The position numbers and the translations under genes were made by a program. This document shows positions 1-7,197 of a stretch of DNA of 17,451 nt, piece after piece. Positions within the stretch are counted from its first letter, which is position 1; every line of letters begins with the position of its first letter. A model generated the notes under the pieces. That model worked only from the letters and a program-made list of their open reading frames with translations. It had not been told where the DNA came from and made no database searches. The stretch is from an uncultured Collinsella sp. (lineage in GTDB: Bacteria; Actinomycetota; Coriobacteriia; Coriobacteriales; Coriobacteriaceae): positions 1-17,451 of the forward strand of contig CABRZN010000025.1 of assembly GCA_902475445.1 (NCBI GenBank), read 5' to 3'.

Positions 1-23
1 GGGTCCCATTTGGGGCCCTTTTT
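1..23 (+). terminator. Hairpin terminator, repeat copy 1
   Basis: GGGTCCC (1-7) pairs with GGGGCCC (12-18) as a 7-bp stem with one G-T pair and an ATTT loop, followed on the + strand by TTTTT (19-23). It has the shape of a rho-independent terminator for + strand transcripts. It could also act on the minus strand for the tRNA-like block, but the downstream minus-strand sequence lies outside the window. Confidence 0.55.
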
Positions 24-55
24 ATTATCAAGAATGGCGGCTGGGGATTCGAACC
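1..55. repeat. Direct repeat copy 1 (tRNA 3'-end-like plus terminator hairpin)
   Basis: The first 55 bases are identical to bases 191-245; identity ends at the next base (c versus t). Because the window begins at base 1, the repeat may extend further left. The unit has two recognisable parts. One is a hairpin (GGGTCCC, loop ATTT, GGGGCCC) with a T-run on the + strand. The other, read on the minus strand, is GGTTCGAATCC followed by CCCAGCCGCCA, which resembles the T-arm and 3' end of a tRNA. Duplicated tRNA 3' ends are typical of integration sites, but no integrase is visible here. Confidence 0.85.
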
Positions 56-174
56 CGAGAGGGCACGGGCGTTAAGCAAACGCGAAAGCGTTTGTAGCCC
101 GTGGGCGAAAAGCCGCCAGGCTTTGAAGCCGGAGGGCATGCGCAGCATGCCCGGACATCCCCAGCTCTCCGCCA
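33..174 (-). tRNA. tRNA-like structured block, atypical or degenerate (isotype uncertain)
   Basis: On the minus strand the block ends in a T-arm-like GGTTCGAATCC and a terminal G-CCA, as in Ser/Sec-type tRNAs. Its 5' edge (GGAGAGCTGGGG) can pair with the 3' edge (CCCCAG..CC) if four bases (CTCT) are missing from the 3' side. The central TTCAAA could present a UCA anticodon, as in selenocysteine tRNA. Between these parts lie extra hairpins: GCATGC/GCATGC, CACGGGC/GCCCGTG and AAACGC/GCGTTT. At about 142 nt it is longer than any normal tRNA, the D-arm is not canonical, and the anticodon stem has mismatches. It may be a decayed or rearranged selC- or Ser-type gene, or a palindromic element that captured a tRNA end. 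I do not claim that it works as a tRNA. Confidence 0.3.
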
Positions 175-190
175 GTATGAATTGAAAGAA

Positions 191-213
191 GGGTCCCATT
201 TGGGGCCCTTTTT
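191..213 (+). terminator. Hairpin terminator, repeat copy 2
   Basis: Identical hairpin to the one at 1-23 (stems 191-197 and 202-208, T-run 209-213). On the minus strand the hairpin is followed by TTCTTTC, a weaker U-rich tail, so termination may occur in both directions. Confidence 0.55.
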
Positions 214-245
214 ATTATCAAGAATGGCGGCTGGGGATTCGAACC
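191..245. repeat. Direct repeat copy 2 (tRNA 3'-end-like plus terminator hairpin)
   Basis: Exact second copy of bases 1-55, offset by 190 bp. On the minus strand it lies upstream of the tRNA-like block rather than downstream. What would be the 5' part of a tRNA is missing, because the carboxypeptidase terminator (247-280) starts immediately beside it. It is therefore a tRNA-end fragment, not a gene. Confidence 0.85.
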
Positions 246-246
246 T

Positions 247-280
247 CAAAAAAGGAGGCATCCTTTCGGACGCCTCCTTT
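247..280 (-). terminator. Rho-independent terminator of the D,D-carboxypeptidase gene
   Basis: AAAGGAGGC (251-259) pairs with GCCTCCTTT (272-280) as a 9-bp stem. The inner part TCC-TTTC-GGA can extend it. On the minus strand the stem is followed by a run of six T (complement of the A-run at 248-253). It lies about 25 bp past the stop codon of the carboxypeptidase gene, which fits termination of that transcript. Confidence 0.85.
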
Positions 281-304
281 CAGTGGACTTATTATTCTTG
301 CACC

Positions 305-1645
305 CTACACCTCGGGCGCCTTGGCGACGGTCTCGCTTTCTGCCGTGAGTGGGCGGTTGTCGATGCGACGGCCCAAGCGATCAAGCTTCACAAGGAGCCA
401 TTCAATGGGATTCGGCCCTGCGCCTTCCTCGTCGGCAACTAGGTCCATGACGGCGATCTTGGTGCCGTCCTGCTTGAGCGTGACGCTGCCCACCTTGTCG
501 CCCACATGCACCGTGCCCGAAAGATCGTCGTAGCTAACCTTTTCGGTCACCTCGCCGGCAAGGGAAAACACGGTCGCTTGCGCCGTGGGATCGGCGAGTG
601 TGGCGTCGATCGTCTTATCCGTCCAGTCGGTTTGGCCAATGCGCGCCATAAGCGGGTTGCCGTTGGCGGTCTTTTCCTGTGTGTTGGCGATTGCGACCGT
701 CACCTTGTGGCCGTAGTACCAGTTGGCAAGGGTGGCGGTATCGGTAAAGCGCTGGTCGGTGGTGGTGGAGTTCAAAACGACTGTGTAGATCTCGTCGCCG
801 TCGCGGTTGTAGGCGCTCGTGAAGCAGTAGCCCGCGTCGTCGGTGGTGCCGGTCTTGCCGCCAATGTTGCCATCTTGGCCCAGCAAATAGTTATGCGTGT
901 CCATGGAATGCGAATGGTCGGTGCCGTCGGCGCCCGTGACCTCGATCCAGGAATCCTCGCTCGCTACGACCTCGCGGATCGTGTCGTTTTTCATGGCCTC
1001 CTGCATCATCAGCGCTACGTCGTGTGCGGTTGAGTGCATATCGCCAGCCCACTCATCAAAGTCCAGACCATGCGGGTTTTCAAAAAGCGTACCGGTGCAG
1101 CCGAGCTTCTTAGCGCGCTCGTTCATGGCCTTCACAAAGGTTGCCTCGGCGTCTTTGGTCTTAGGGTCGATCTTCTTGCCCACATATTCGGCGAGCACGA
1201 CGGCGGCGTCGTTGCCCGAGGGAATCATCAGGCCGCGCAGTGCCTGCTCCACGGTAAGCTCGTCACCTTCGAGCAAGCCGGCGGTCGAATTACCCACGGT
1301 GGCTGCGGCGTTGCTCACCGTGACCTTCTCGTCCATCTTGCAATTCTCGACGGTTAGGATTGCGGTCATGACCTTGGTGATCGAGGCGATTTTAACCTGC
1401 TCATCGGCGCCGCGCCCATAGTAGACGGTGCCGTCTTTGCCCATGACGAGCGCATTGGTCGCATCGATATCGGGCAGATTTTCGGCCGTGATGCCGCGCG
1501 CATCGGCGGTTTTGCCGCAAACATTGTCGGTCGTGAGCACTTGGGCGCCGGCGACGGTGGGCACGCCAGCGGCAAGGGCGATAGCGCAGACAAAGCCGGC
1601 GGCAAGCTGAGCTGAGCGCTTTGCAAAAGAGGTGAGGGACTTCAC
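305..1645 (-). CDS. Serine-type D-Ala-D-Ala carboxypeptidase (PBP5/DacA family, peptidase S11)
   Basis: Exported penicillin-binding protein predicted to trim the terminal D-Ala from peptidoglycan pentapeptides at the outer face of the membrane. All three active-site motifs are present: S-I-T-K (about residues 88-91), S-G-N (143-145) and K-T-G (264-266). The C-terminal part has the PBP5 C-domain-like beta region. It ends in an amphipathic stretch (about NPIEWLLVKLDRLGRRIDN) like the helix that holds DacA-type enzymes at the membrane. The reading frame is open to an ATG at 1756. I prefer the GTG at 1645, because it gives a clean signal peptide (basic start, hydrophobic core, cleavage near VAGA|QV) and because a possible -10 lies between the two starts. 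It is transcribed divergently from the VanR-like regulator, which suggests co-regulation. VanY is a functional analogue, but the S11 motifs point to DacA rather than to a zinc enzyme. Confidence 0.9.
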   Translation of the reverse strand: MKSLTSFAKRSAQLAAGFVCAIALAAGVPTVAGAQVLTTDNVCGKTADARGITAENLPDIDATNALVMGKDGTVYYGRGADEQVKIASITKVMTAILTVENCKMDEKVTVSNAAATVGNSTAGLLEGDELTVEQALRGLMIPSGNDAAVVLAEYVGKKIDPKTKDAEATFVKAMNERAKKLGCTGTLFENPHGLDFDEWAGDMHSTAHDVALMMQEAMKNDTIREVVASEDSWIEVTGADGTDHSHSMDTHNYLLGQDGNIGGKTGTTDDAGYCFTSAYNRDGDEIYTVVLNSTTTDQRFTDTATLANWYYGHKVTVAIANTQEKTANGNPLMARIGQTDWTDKTIDATLADPTAQATVFSLAGEVTEKVSYDDLSGTVHVGDKVGSVTLKQDGTKIAVMDLVADEEGAGPNPIEWLLVKLDRLGRRIDNRPLTAESETVAKAPEV

Positions 1646-1684
1646 AGATTTCGCTTTCGACGGGATGGTCTCTTCTGAAACTAG

Positions 1685-1714
1685 AGTATATCGTTTGCCG
1701 GCGTCGGCGATCAT
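1685..1714 (-). promoter_or_regulatory. Possible promoter for the carboxypeptidase gene
   Basis: On the minus strand a TATACT hexamer (1690 down to 1685) matches a -10 box well. The region about 17 bp upstream (TGATCG or ATGATC) is a poor -35. It would place the transcript start near 1678, about 33 nt before the GTG at 1645, and would exclude the longer ATG start at 1756. Confidence 0.35.
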
Positions 1715-1760
1715 CGCGTGCGCGCTTGGCCCACATCCGCACCCGAACGGGCACAAGGGT

Positions 1761-1779
1761 GCTTAAGGCCGACTTAATC
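1761..1779. promoter_or_regulatory. Candidate response-regulator box: CTTAA direct repeat with 11-bp period
   Basis: CTTAA occurs at 1762-1766 and again at 1773-1777, exactly 11 bp apart, in the divergent region between the carboxypeptidase and the VanR-like gene. OmpR/PhoB-class regulators commonly bind tandem half-sites spaced 10-11 bp. The repeat lies upstream of a possible -10 (CATAAT, 1817-1822) for the VanR-like gene, where an activator could sit. This is inferred from spacing alone. Confidence 0.35.
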
Positions 1780-1842
1780 ACCCACGCTTGTTGTGTGTGG
1801 CGTGCGTCGCCTCAGGCATAATGGAGCGCGAGAGGAGCACGC

Positions 1843-2538
1843 ATGAACGAGCGCATTTTGGTAGTTGATGACGAGAAGGCCATCGCCGACTTGGTTGGCA
1901 TCTACCTTACAAAAGAGGGCTTTGATGTCCAGATTGCCTATAGCGGGGCCGATGCTGCCAAGGCAATCTTGGAGCAGGAGTTCGATCTGGCGCTGCTGGA
2001 TGTCATGCTGCCCGATATCGATGGGCTTGAGTTGCTGCGTACGATCCGTTCCAGCCATACCTATCCCGTGATCATGCTGACGGCGCGCGATGCCCAGCAA
2101 GACAAGATCGAGGGCCTTTCGCTTGGCGCGGACGATTACGTGGTTAAGCCGTTCCGCCCGCTGGAGCTCATCGCGCGCGTGCACGCTCAGCTTCGTCGCT
2201 ACACCAGCTATGGTAGCCGTGCACAGGCGGCCGAGTCGCCGACCATTCAGCTCGACGGCTTGGAGATCAACCGCGATGCTCGTTCCGTGACAGTGGACGG
2301 TTCACCGGTTCGCCTCACGCCCATCGAGTATTCCATCTTGCTGTATCTGGTCGAGCATCGCGGCAGTGTGGTGGCCGTGGAGGATCTGTTCCGCGCGGTG
2401 TGGAACGAGGATTTTATGCCCGGCTCCAACAATACGGTGATGGTGCACATTCGCCACCTGCGCGAAAAGATCGGCGATGACGCTCAAAAGCCGCGCTTTA
2501 TCAAAAACGTCTGGGGCGTCGGCTACATAATCGAATAA
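1843..2538 (+). CDS. OmpR/PhoB-family response regulator, VanR-like
   Basis: DNA-binding response regulator of 231 residues, the full family length. The receiver domain (about 1-120) has the acidic pair D9-D10, phospho-acceptor D53 in LLDVMLPDIDG, T80 and K102 in VVKPF. The C-terminal winged-helix domain (about 130-231) has the typical TPIEYSILLYL start and ends in VWGVGYIIE. The start ATG follows a good ribosome site (GAGAGGAG). The partner kinase gene begins 25 bp after the stop. Its kinase partner is VanS-like, so I call it VanR-like, but no vanHAX genes are present. Its likely targets are itself and the divergent carboxypeptidase; this is inferred from position. A vancomycin-resistance role is not shown. 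Confidence 0.92.
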   Translation: MNERILVVDDEKAIADLVGIYLTKEGFDVQIAYSGADAAKAILEQEFDLALLDVMLPDIDGLELLRTIRSSHTYPVIMLTARDAQQDKIEGLSLGADDYVVKPFRPLELIARVHAQLRRYTSYGSRAQAAESPTIQLDGLEINRDARSVTVDGSPVRLTPIEYSILLYLVEHRGSVVAVEDLFRAVWNEDFMPGSNNTVMVHIRHLREKIGDDAQKPRFIKNVWGVGYIIE

Positions 2539-2563
2539 CGCCTTTGATGGTGGGGAAGTGGAT

Positions 2564-3802
2564 ATGACAAAAGACGATAGGCAGGCATTCGAGGTGCCCG
2601 ATCGGCTCTTTGAATACGTGAGGTCGGTCGTCGACAACCGCGCGCTTGCAACGGTGCTGCTCTTTTTGCTGAGCCTGCTGCTGATTGGCATCGACAACAT
2701 CGTCGGAATCTTGGCGGTGCTGCTTGTCGGCTTTTTGCTGATCGATCGATTTGAGATCGTGTGCCGCTGCGTGGTGATTGGCGGCGCCGCGTGGGCCATG
2801 ACGTTGGCGATTGGCGCCATGGCGCTCGGCGGCATCGAAGGGCCGGTGCTGTTCGATGCCGGCTTTGTATTCAACATGCTTGGCTTTGTGCTGGCGCTTG
2901 CCGCGTGCGTGCTGTTCTTGTGTGGCCGCGCCCTGTACTACCAGGGCTACGAGCAGGGCGAGCAGCATGCCGATTGTGTGCTGGCCGCTCGTATTCAAGA
3001 TCGCCTGATCGATCACCCCGACACCTGGGATAACATCGACGGCGACTTCTTGGAGGTCGAGGGCGCCCTTAACCGCGTGCGTGACCGTGAGCGCAAGGTG
3101 CAGCAAGCTCTGCGTGACGAGTCGCATCGCAAGGACGATTTGGTCACGTACTTGGCACATGACCTACGCACCCCGCTTGCCAGTGTGGTGGGCTATCTTT
3201 CGCTGCTGCAAGAGGCTCCCGAGCTGCCGGTTGAGCAACGTGCGCACTTTACGGGCGTGGCGCTCGACAAGGCGCACCGGCTCGATACGCTCATCGAAGA
3301 GTTCTTCGATATCACGCGCTTTGACTTCCACGATATCGTGCTCACGCGCGGCTATGTTGATCTGGGGTTGCTGCTGGCTCAGGTGGCTGACGAGTTCTAT
3401 CCCATCCTCAACGAGCAACATAAGGAAGTCCAAGTTGATATTCGCGAGGACCTGACGGTGCTCGTGGATGGCGACAAGATGGCCCGCGTGTTTAACAACA
3501 TCATGAAAAACGCCGTCGCCTATAGCTATGAGGGCTCGACCATCACGATCGAGGCCAGACGCCGGGACGACGGTGGCGTGCGCGTGCGCTTTATCAATCA
3601 GGGCGATCCCATCCCTGAGTCAAAGCTCAAGGTGATCTTTGAGAAGTTCTATCGCTTGGATGCGGCGCGTGCGACCAATCGCGGCGGCGCTGGACTGGGG
3701 CTTGCCATCGCCAAGGAGATCGTATACGCGCACGGCGGTACCATCGCATGCGAATCGACGCCCGAGCATACCGTTTTTACTATCGAGTTGCCCGCCACGT
3801 AG
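2564..3802 (+). CDS. VanS-like sensor histidine kinase
   Basis: Membrane sensor kinase of 412 residues, predicted partner of the regulator upstream. Four hydrophobic segments lie at about residues 28-43, 44-60, 69-91 and 98-121, with little extracytoplasmic sequence, so the signal is probably sensed in or near the membrane. The H-box AHDLRTPLASVVGYLSLL (H199) closely resembles that of VanS. The N-box is NNIMKNAVAYS (about 311), followed by FEKFYRLD and the G-rich GGAGLGLAIAKE (about 373). The G1 region reads NQGDPIP and lacks the usual D-x-G, as I recall is also true of VanS enzymes. I chose ATG 2564 because GGGGA (2552-2556) is correctly spaced for it; the in-frame GTG at 2558 would sit too close. 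Confidence 0.9.
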   Translation: MTKDDRQAFEVPDRLFEYVRSVVDNRALATVLLFLLSLLLIGIDNIVGILAVLLVGFLLIDRFEIVCRCVVIGGAAWAMTLAIGAMALGGIEGPVLFDAGFVFNMLGFVLALAACVLFLCGRALYYQGYEQGEQHADCVLAARIQDRLIDHPDTWDNIDGDFLEVEGALNRVRDRERKVQQALRDESHRKDDLVTYLAHDLRTPLASVVGYLSLLQEAPELPVEQRAHFTGVALDKAHRLDTLIEEFFDITRFDFHDIVLTRGYVDLGLLLAQVADEFYPILNEQHKEVQVDIREDLTVLVDGDKMARVFNNIMKNAVAYSYEGSTITIEARRRDDGGVRVRFINQGDPIPESKLKVIFEKFYRLDAARATNRGGAGLGLAIAKEIVYAHGGTIACESTPEHTVFTIELPAT

Positions 3803-3823
3803 CGTAGGAGCCCTTACAAACAC

Positions 3824-3850
3824 TTGACAATGCGCTCACGTGCATATGAG
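3824..3850 (+). promoter_or_regulatory. Possible promoter upstream of pstB
   Basis: A perfect TTGACA (3824-3829) lies in the gap after the VanS-like gene. The best -10-like hexamer is TATGAG (3845-3850), only 15 bp away and a weak match. A separate transcript for pstB is plausible, but this element is not strong evidence for it. Confidence 0.3.
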
Positions 3851-3863
3851 CCGCGATTCCTAC

Positions 3864-3891
3864 TATCGATACTGCTGAATTGATATCGATA
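3864..3891. promoter_or_regulatory. Paired TATCGATA palindromes upstream of pstB (candidate operator or leader hairpin)
   Basis: The 8-bp palindrome TATCGATA occurs at 3864-3871 and again at 3884-3891, 20 bp apart (about two helical turns) with 12 bp between. The second copy ends one base before the ribosome site GGAGGT (3893-3898). As DNA it looks like a double operator. As RNA the two copies could pair into an 8-bp stem beside the ribosome site. Which regulator would bind is unknown. Confidence 0.5.
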
Positions 3892-3905
3892 TGGAGGTAT
3901 GCGGT

Positions 3906-4781
<876 letters not shown>

Positions 4782-4791
4782 TACCATCTAG

Positions 4792-4805
4792 TAAAGGTAC
4801 CTTTA
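4792..4805. promoter_or_regulatory. 14-bp perfect palindrome between pstB and the PhoB-like gene
   Basis: TAAAGGTACCTTTA is a perfect palindrome, 10 bp after the pstB stop and about 40 bp before the regulator start at 4846. It is too short for a terminator and has no T-run. It may be an operator for the downstream two-component genes, or chance. No clear promoter hexamers are visible around it. Confidence 0.3.
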
Positions 4806-4845
4806 GGGTTAAGATGCGGTCATGCCGGCCGCAAAGGGGTTCAAC

Positions 4846-5574
4846 ATGATCTATTACGTCGAGGACGATGACAACATCAGGGATTTGACGGTCTATGCAC
4901 TGCGCAAGCAGGGGATCGAGGCTGAAGGTTTTTCGTGCGACGGTGAGTTTAAGGCTGCCGTGGCGCGACGGGCACCCGATGCCGTCCTGCTCGACATCAT
5001 GCTGCCCGATACCGATGGCTTGGCGATTATGCGCCGCCTGCGTGCCGATCGTCTGACGGCGACGGTGCCCATCATGATGCTTACCGCCAAGGATACCGAG
5101 CTCGACAAGGTGATGGCGCTCGATGGCGGTGCCGACGATTACCTGACTAAGCCGTTTTCGCTCATGGAGCTTGCGAGCCGCTGCCGCGCACTGCTGCGTC
5201 GCGGCGGCATGGTCAAGCAGGCGAGCGATGTGCTCAGCGTGGGCGACATCGTGCTCTCGCCCAGCCATCGCGAGGTGACTGTTGCCGGCGAGCCGCTTAA
5301 GCTCACCCTGCGCGAGTTCGACCTGCTCGAGTACCTCATGCGCAAGCCCGGCGTGGTTTTTACCCGCGAGTCGTTGCTGCAGAGCGTGTGGGGCTGGGAC
5401 TTCGACGGCGGTTCGCGCACCGTTGACGTGCACGTGCAGACGCTTCGCCAAAAACTGGGCGAGCATGCCAGCGCCATCGAGACCGTGCGCGGCGTGGGCT
5501 ACCGCTTGGCCGAGCCTTCTGCCGGTGATGGTGCCGAAGGTGACGACACCGCGGCCACCGCATCGGAGGAGTAA
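4846..5574 (+). CDS. OmpR/PhoB-family response regulator, PhoB/PhoP-like
   Basis: DNA-binding response regulator of 242 residues. The receiver domain has an acidic cluster D7-D9, phospho-acceptor D50 in LLDIMLPDTDG, T80 and K102 in LTKPF. The winged-helix domain (about 130-225) contains LTLREFDLLEYL and VRGVGYRL. A short Ala/Glu/Asp-rich tail follows, which is unusual for the family. I chose ATG 4846 because AAAGGGG (4833-4839) is well spaced for it; the ATG at 4822 has no good ribosome site. The kinase gene starts 3 bp after the stop. Proximity to pstB makes phosphate control the best guess for its role, by inference from context. The sequence alone does not separate PhoB from other members. 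Confidence 0.9.
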   Translation: MIYYVEDDDNIRDLTVYALRKQGIEAEGFSCDGEFKAAVARRAPDAVLLDIMLPDTDGLAIMRRLRADRLTATVPIMMLTAKDTELDKVMALDGGADDYLTKPFSLMELASRCRALLRRGGMVKQASDVLSVGDIVLSPSHREVTVAGEPLKLTLREFDLLEYLMRKPGVVFTRESLLQSVWGWDFDGGSRTVDVHVQTLRQKLGEHASAIETVRGVGYRLAEPSAGDGAEGDDTAATASEE

Positions 5575-5577
5575 CCC

Positions 5578-7002
5578 GTGGTCTTCGCCCCCCAGGGAAA
5601 ACATACGCTGTCGCACCGCGTTTTTGTGACGATCTTTGTCTGCGCCATGGCGGTTATCGTGGCGTTTACGGTGCTGGGTGCGTTCTTTGTGCAAAACACC
5701 TTGGCGGATGCCACGAGTGCCAACCTGGCGCAAGAAACCGAGCTCATTGCTGCCGCCCTCGACGAGCAGCAGGAGCCCATCCCGTTCTTGCGTAGCCTCG
5801 ATCGAGAGGACTTGCGCATCACGCTGATTAACAAGGATGGATCGGTTGCCTACGACAACGAGGCGTCGCCTTCCACACTGCCCAACCATGGCGATCGCCC
5901 CGAGGTCATCGAGGCCTTTGAGAGTGGTTCGGGTTCCGCGGAGCGCGCAAGCTCTACGCTCGACGAGATTATGCTGTATCGCGCCGTCGCCCTTGATAAC
6001 GGCCAGGTTGTCCGCTTGGCGCAGGCCCAGCCTGGCGTTGCGGCGATTTTGCTGTCGATGGTGGCGCCGATGCTGCTTATCGCAGCAGCGGGTGCGGTAC
6101 TCTCGTTTTTTATGGCGCGCCGCGAGTCCTGTGCCATCATCGCGCCTTTGCAAGAGGTGGATTTGGACCACCCACGCCGTAGCTATGAGCACGCCTATGC
6201 CGAGATGGTCCCCATGCTTGAGCGTATTGAGTCGCAGCGCCAGGAGCTCAAGCGCCAAATGGCGGTGCTGGCGGACAACGACCGTATGCGCCGCGAGTTC
6301 ACGGCGAATATCACCCATGAGCTCAAGACGCCGCTTACGGCGATTTCGGGCTATGCCGAGCTCATCGCAAACGGCATGGTCGAGGGCGAGGGCGACCTGC
6401 GCAACTTTGGCGGTCGCATCTATCGTGAGGCGGGCCGCTTGGCAGCGCTTGTCAACGACATCCTTACGCTGTCTAACTTGGACGAGGCCGAGCGTGCAAC
6501 TGAGGGCGAGGCGGTGCCCATTGGTTCCACGGAGCCTATTGAGCTCTCGCGTGCCATCTACGCGGTTGAGCAGCGTCTTGAACAGGTCGCCCGTCAGGCG
6601 AATGTGACGATAAGTCATGAGACCAAGCCTGTGGTCATCGAAGGCGTGTCGCGCTTGATTGACGAGCTCATCTATAATCTGGCGAGCAACGCCATCCGCT
6701 ACAATCGACCCGGCGGTGCGGTTACGCTGCAGTGCGGCACCAACGACGAAGGCCATCCGTTCCTTGCGGTCGCCGACACGGGAATCGGTATCGCGCCTGA
6801 AGAACAGGGCAAGGTATTTGAGCGGTTCTATCGCGTGGACAAGAGTAGGTCCAAGGCGCGCGGCGGAACCGGTCTGGGGCTTGCAATTGTCAAGCATGCG
6901 GCCCTGTATCATCACGCCACGCTCGATTTGTCGAGCGAGTTGGGCGTGGGAACCACCATTACGGTGACGTTTCCCATACGGCAGGACGAGCCATTCGCAT
7001 AG
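5578..7002 (+). CDS. PhoR/WalK-like sensor histidine kinase
   Basis: Sensor kinase of 474 residues with two membrane segments (about 13-38 and 154-179) around an extracytoplasmic domain of about 115 residues that looks PAS/PhoR-like (ITLINKDGSVAYDN). A linker follows, then the H-box NITHELKTPLTAISGYAELI (H247), N-box NLASNAIRYN, G1 DTGIGI (about 400), F-box FERFYRVD and G2 GGTGLGLAIVKH. All catalytic motifs are intact. The start is GTG 5578 after GGAGG (5565-5569), almost touching the regulator stop, so the two genes are co-transcribed. In Gram-positives the PhoR kinases have this layout, and the pstB neighbour supports a phosphate or cell-wall-linked signal. The exact ligand cannot be read from the sequence. 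Confidence 0.9.
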   Translation: MVFAPQGKHTLSHRVFVTIFVCAMAVIVAFTVLGAFFVQNTLADATSANLAQETELIAAALDEQQEPIPFLRSLDREDLRITLINKDGSVAYDNEASPSTLPNHGDRPEVIEAFESGSGSAERASSTLDEIMLYRAVALDNGQVVRLAQAQPGVAAILLSMVAPMLLIAAAGAVLSFFMARRESCAIIAPLQEVDLDHPRRSYEHAYAEMVPMLERIESQRQELKRQMAVLADNDRMRREFTANITHELKTPLTAISGYAELIANGMVEGEGDLRNFGGRIYREAGRLAALVNDILTLSNLDEAERATEGEAVPIGSTEPIELSRAIYAVEQRLEQVARQANVTISHETKPVVIEGVSRLIDELIYNLASNAIRYNRPGGAVTLQCGTNDEGHPFLAVADTGIGIAPEEQGKVFERFYRVDKSRSKARGGTGLGLAIVKHAALYHHATLDLSSELGVGTTITVTFPIRQDEPFA

Positions 7003-7027
7003 CGATACAACATAGATATTGATGCAG

Positions 7028-7080
7028 ACGCCGCATTTGACTTTCGGGTGCGGCGTTGTTGTGCAATTTTACGATTGCTT
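7028..7080 (+). terminator. Rho-independent terminator after the PhoR-like gene
   Basis: ACGCCGCA (7028-7035) pairs with TGCGGCGT (7049-7056) as a perfect 8-bp stem with a 13-nt loop, followed by TGTTGTGCAATTTT. It lies 25 bp past the kinase stop and separates the PhoBR-like unit from the Wzz-kinase unit. The T-tract is imperfect. Confidence 0.65.
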
Positions 7081-7088
7081 CCGACATT

Positions 7089-7119
7089 TTTACAGGAGAG
7101 CCTGTTTCTTATGTATAGA
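7089..7119 (+). promoter_or_regulatory. Candidate promoter with an internal inverted repeat, upstream of the Wzz-kinase unit
   Basis: TTTACA (7089-7094) and TATAGA (7114-7119) could be -35 and -10 boxes with a long 19-bp spacer. An inverted repeat, ACAGG-AGAG-CCTGT (7092-7105), overlaps the -35 and spacer and could be an operator. The predicted leader to the ATG at 7198 is about 70 nt. No other good promoter is visible in 7057-7197. Confidence 0.4.
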
Positions 7120-7197
7120 GTTTGGTCTCGGTAAAAAGATGCGATAACATACGGACAGTTTTGTCAATCCGAACTGGGGAAATGAAAGGCAAGCTGC

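Noticed and set aside
33..174. Confident call of a selenocysteine tRNA gene (selC)
   Set aside because: The TTCAAA, G-CCA end and possible 8-bp acceptor are suggestive, but the length, the D-arm, the anticodon stem mismatches and the four missing acceptor bases do not fit. Reported only as tRNA-like.
1843..3802. Vancomycin-resistance cluster
   Set aside because: Only the regulator and kinase resemble VanRS. No vanH, ligase or vanX gene is present in the window.
3814..3829. Possible PHO box (TTACAA and TTGACA, 10 bp apart) upstream of pstB
   Set aside because: The half-sites share only three of six bases and the spacing does not match known PHO boxes well. TTGACA is as easily a -35 box.
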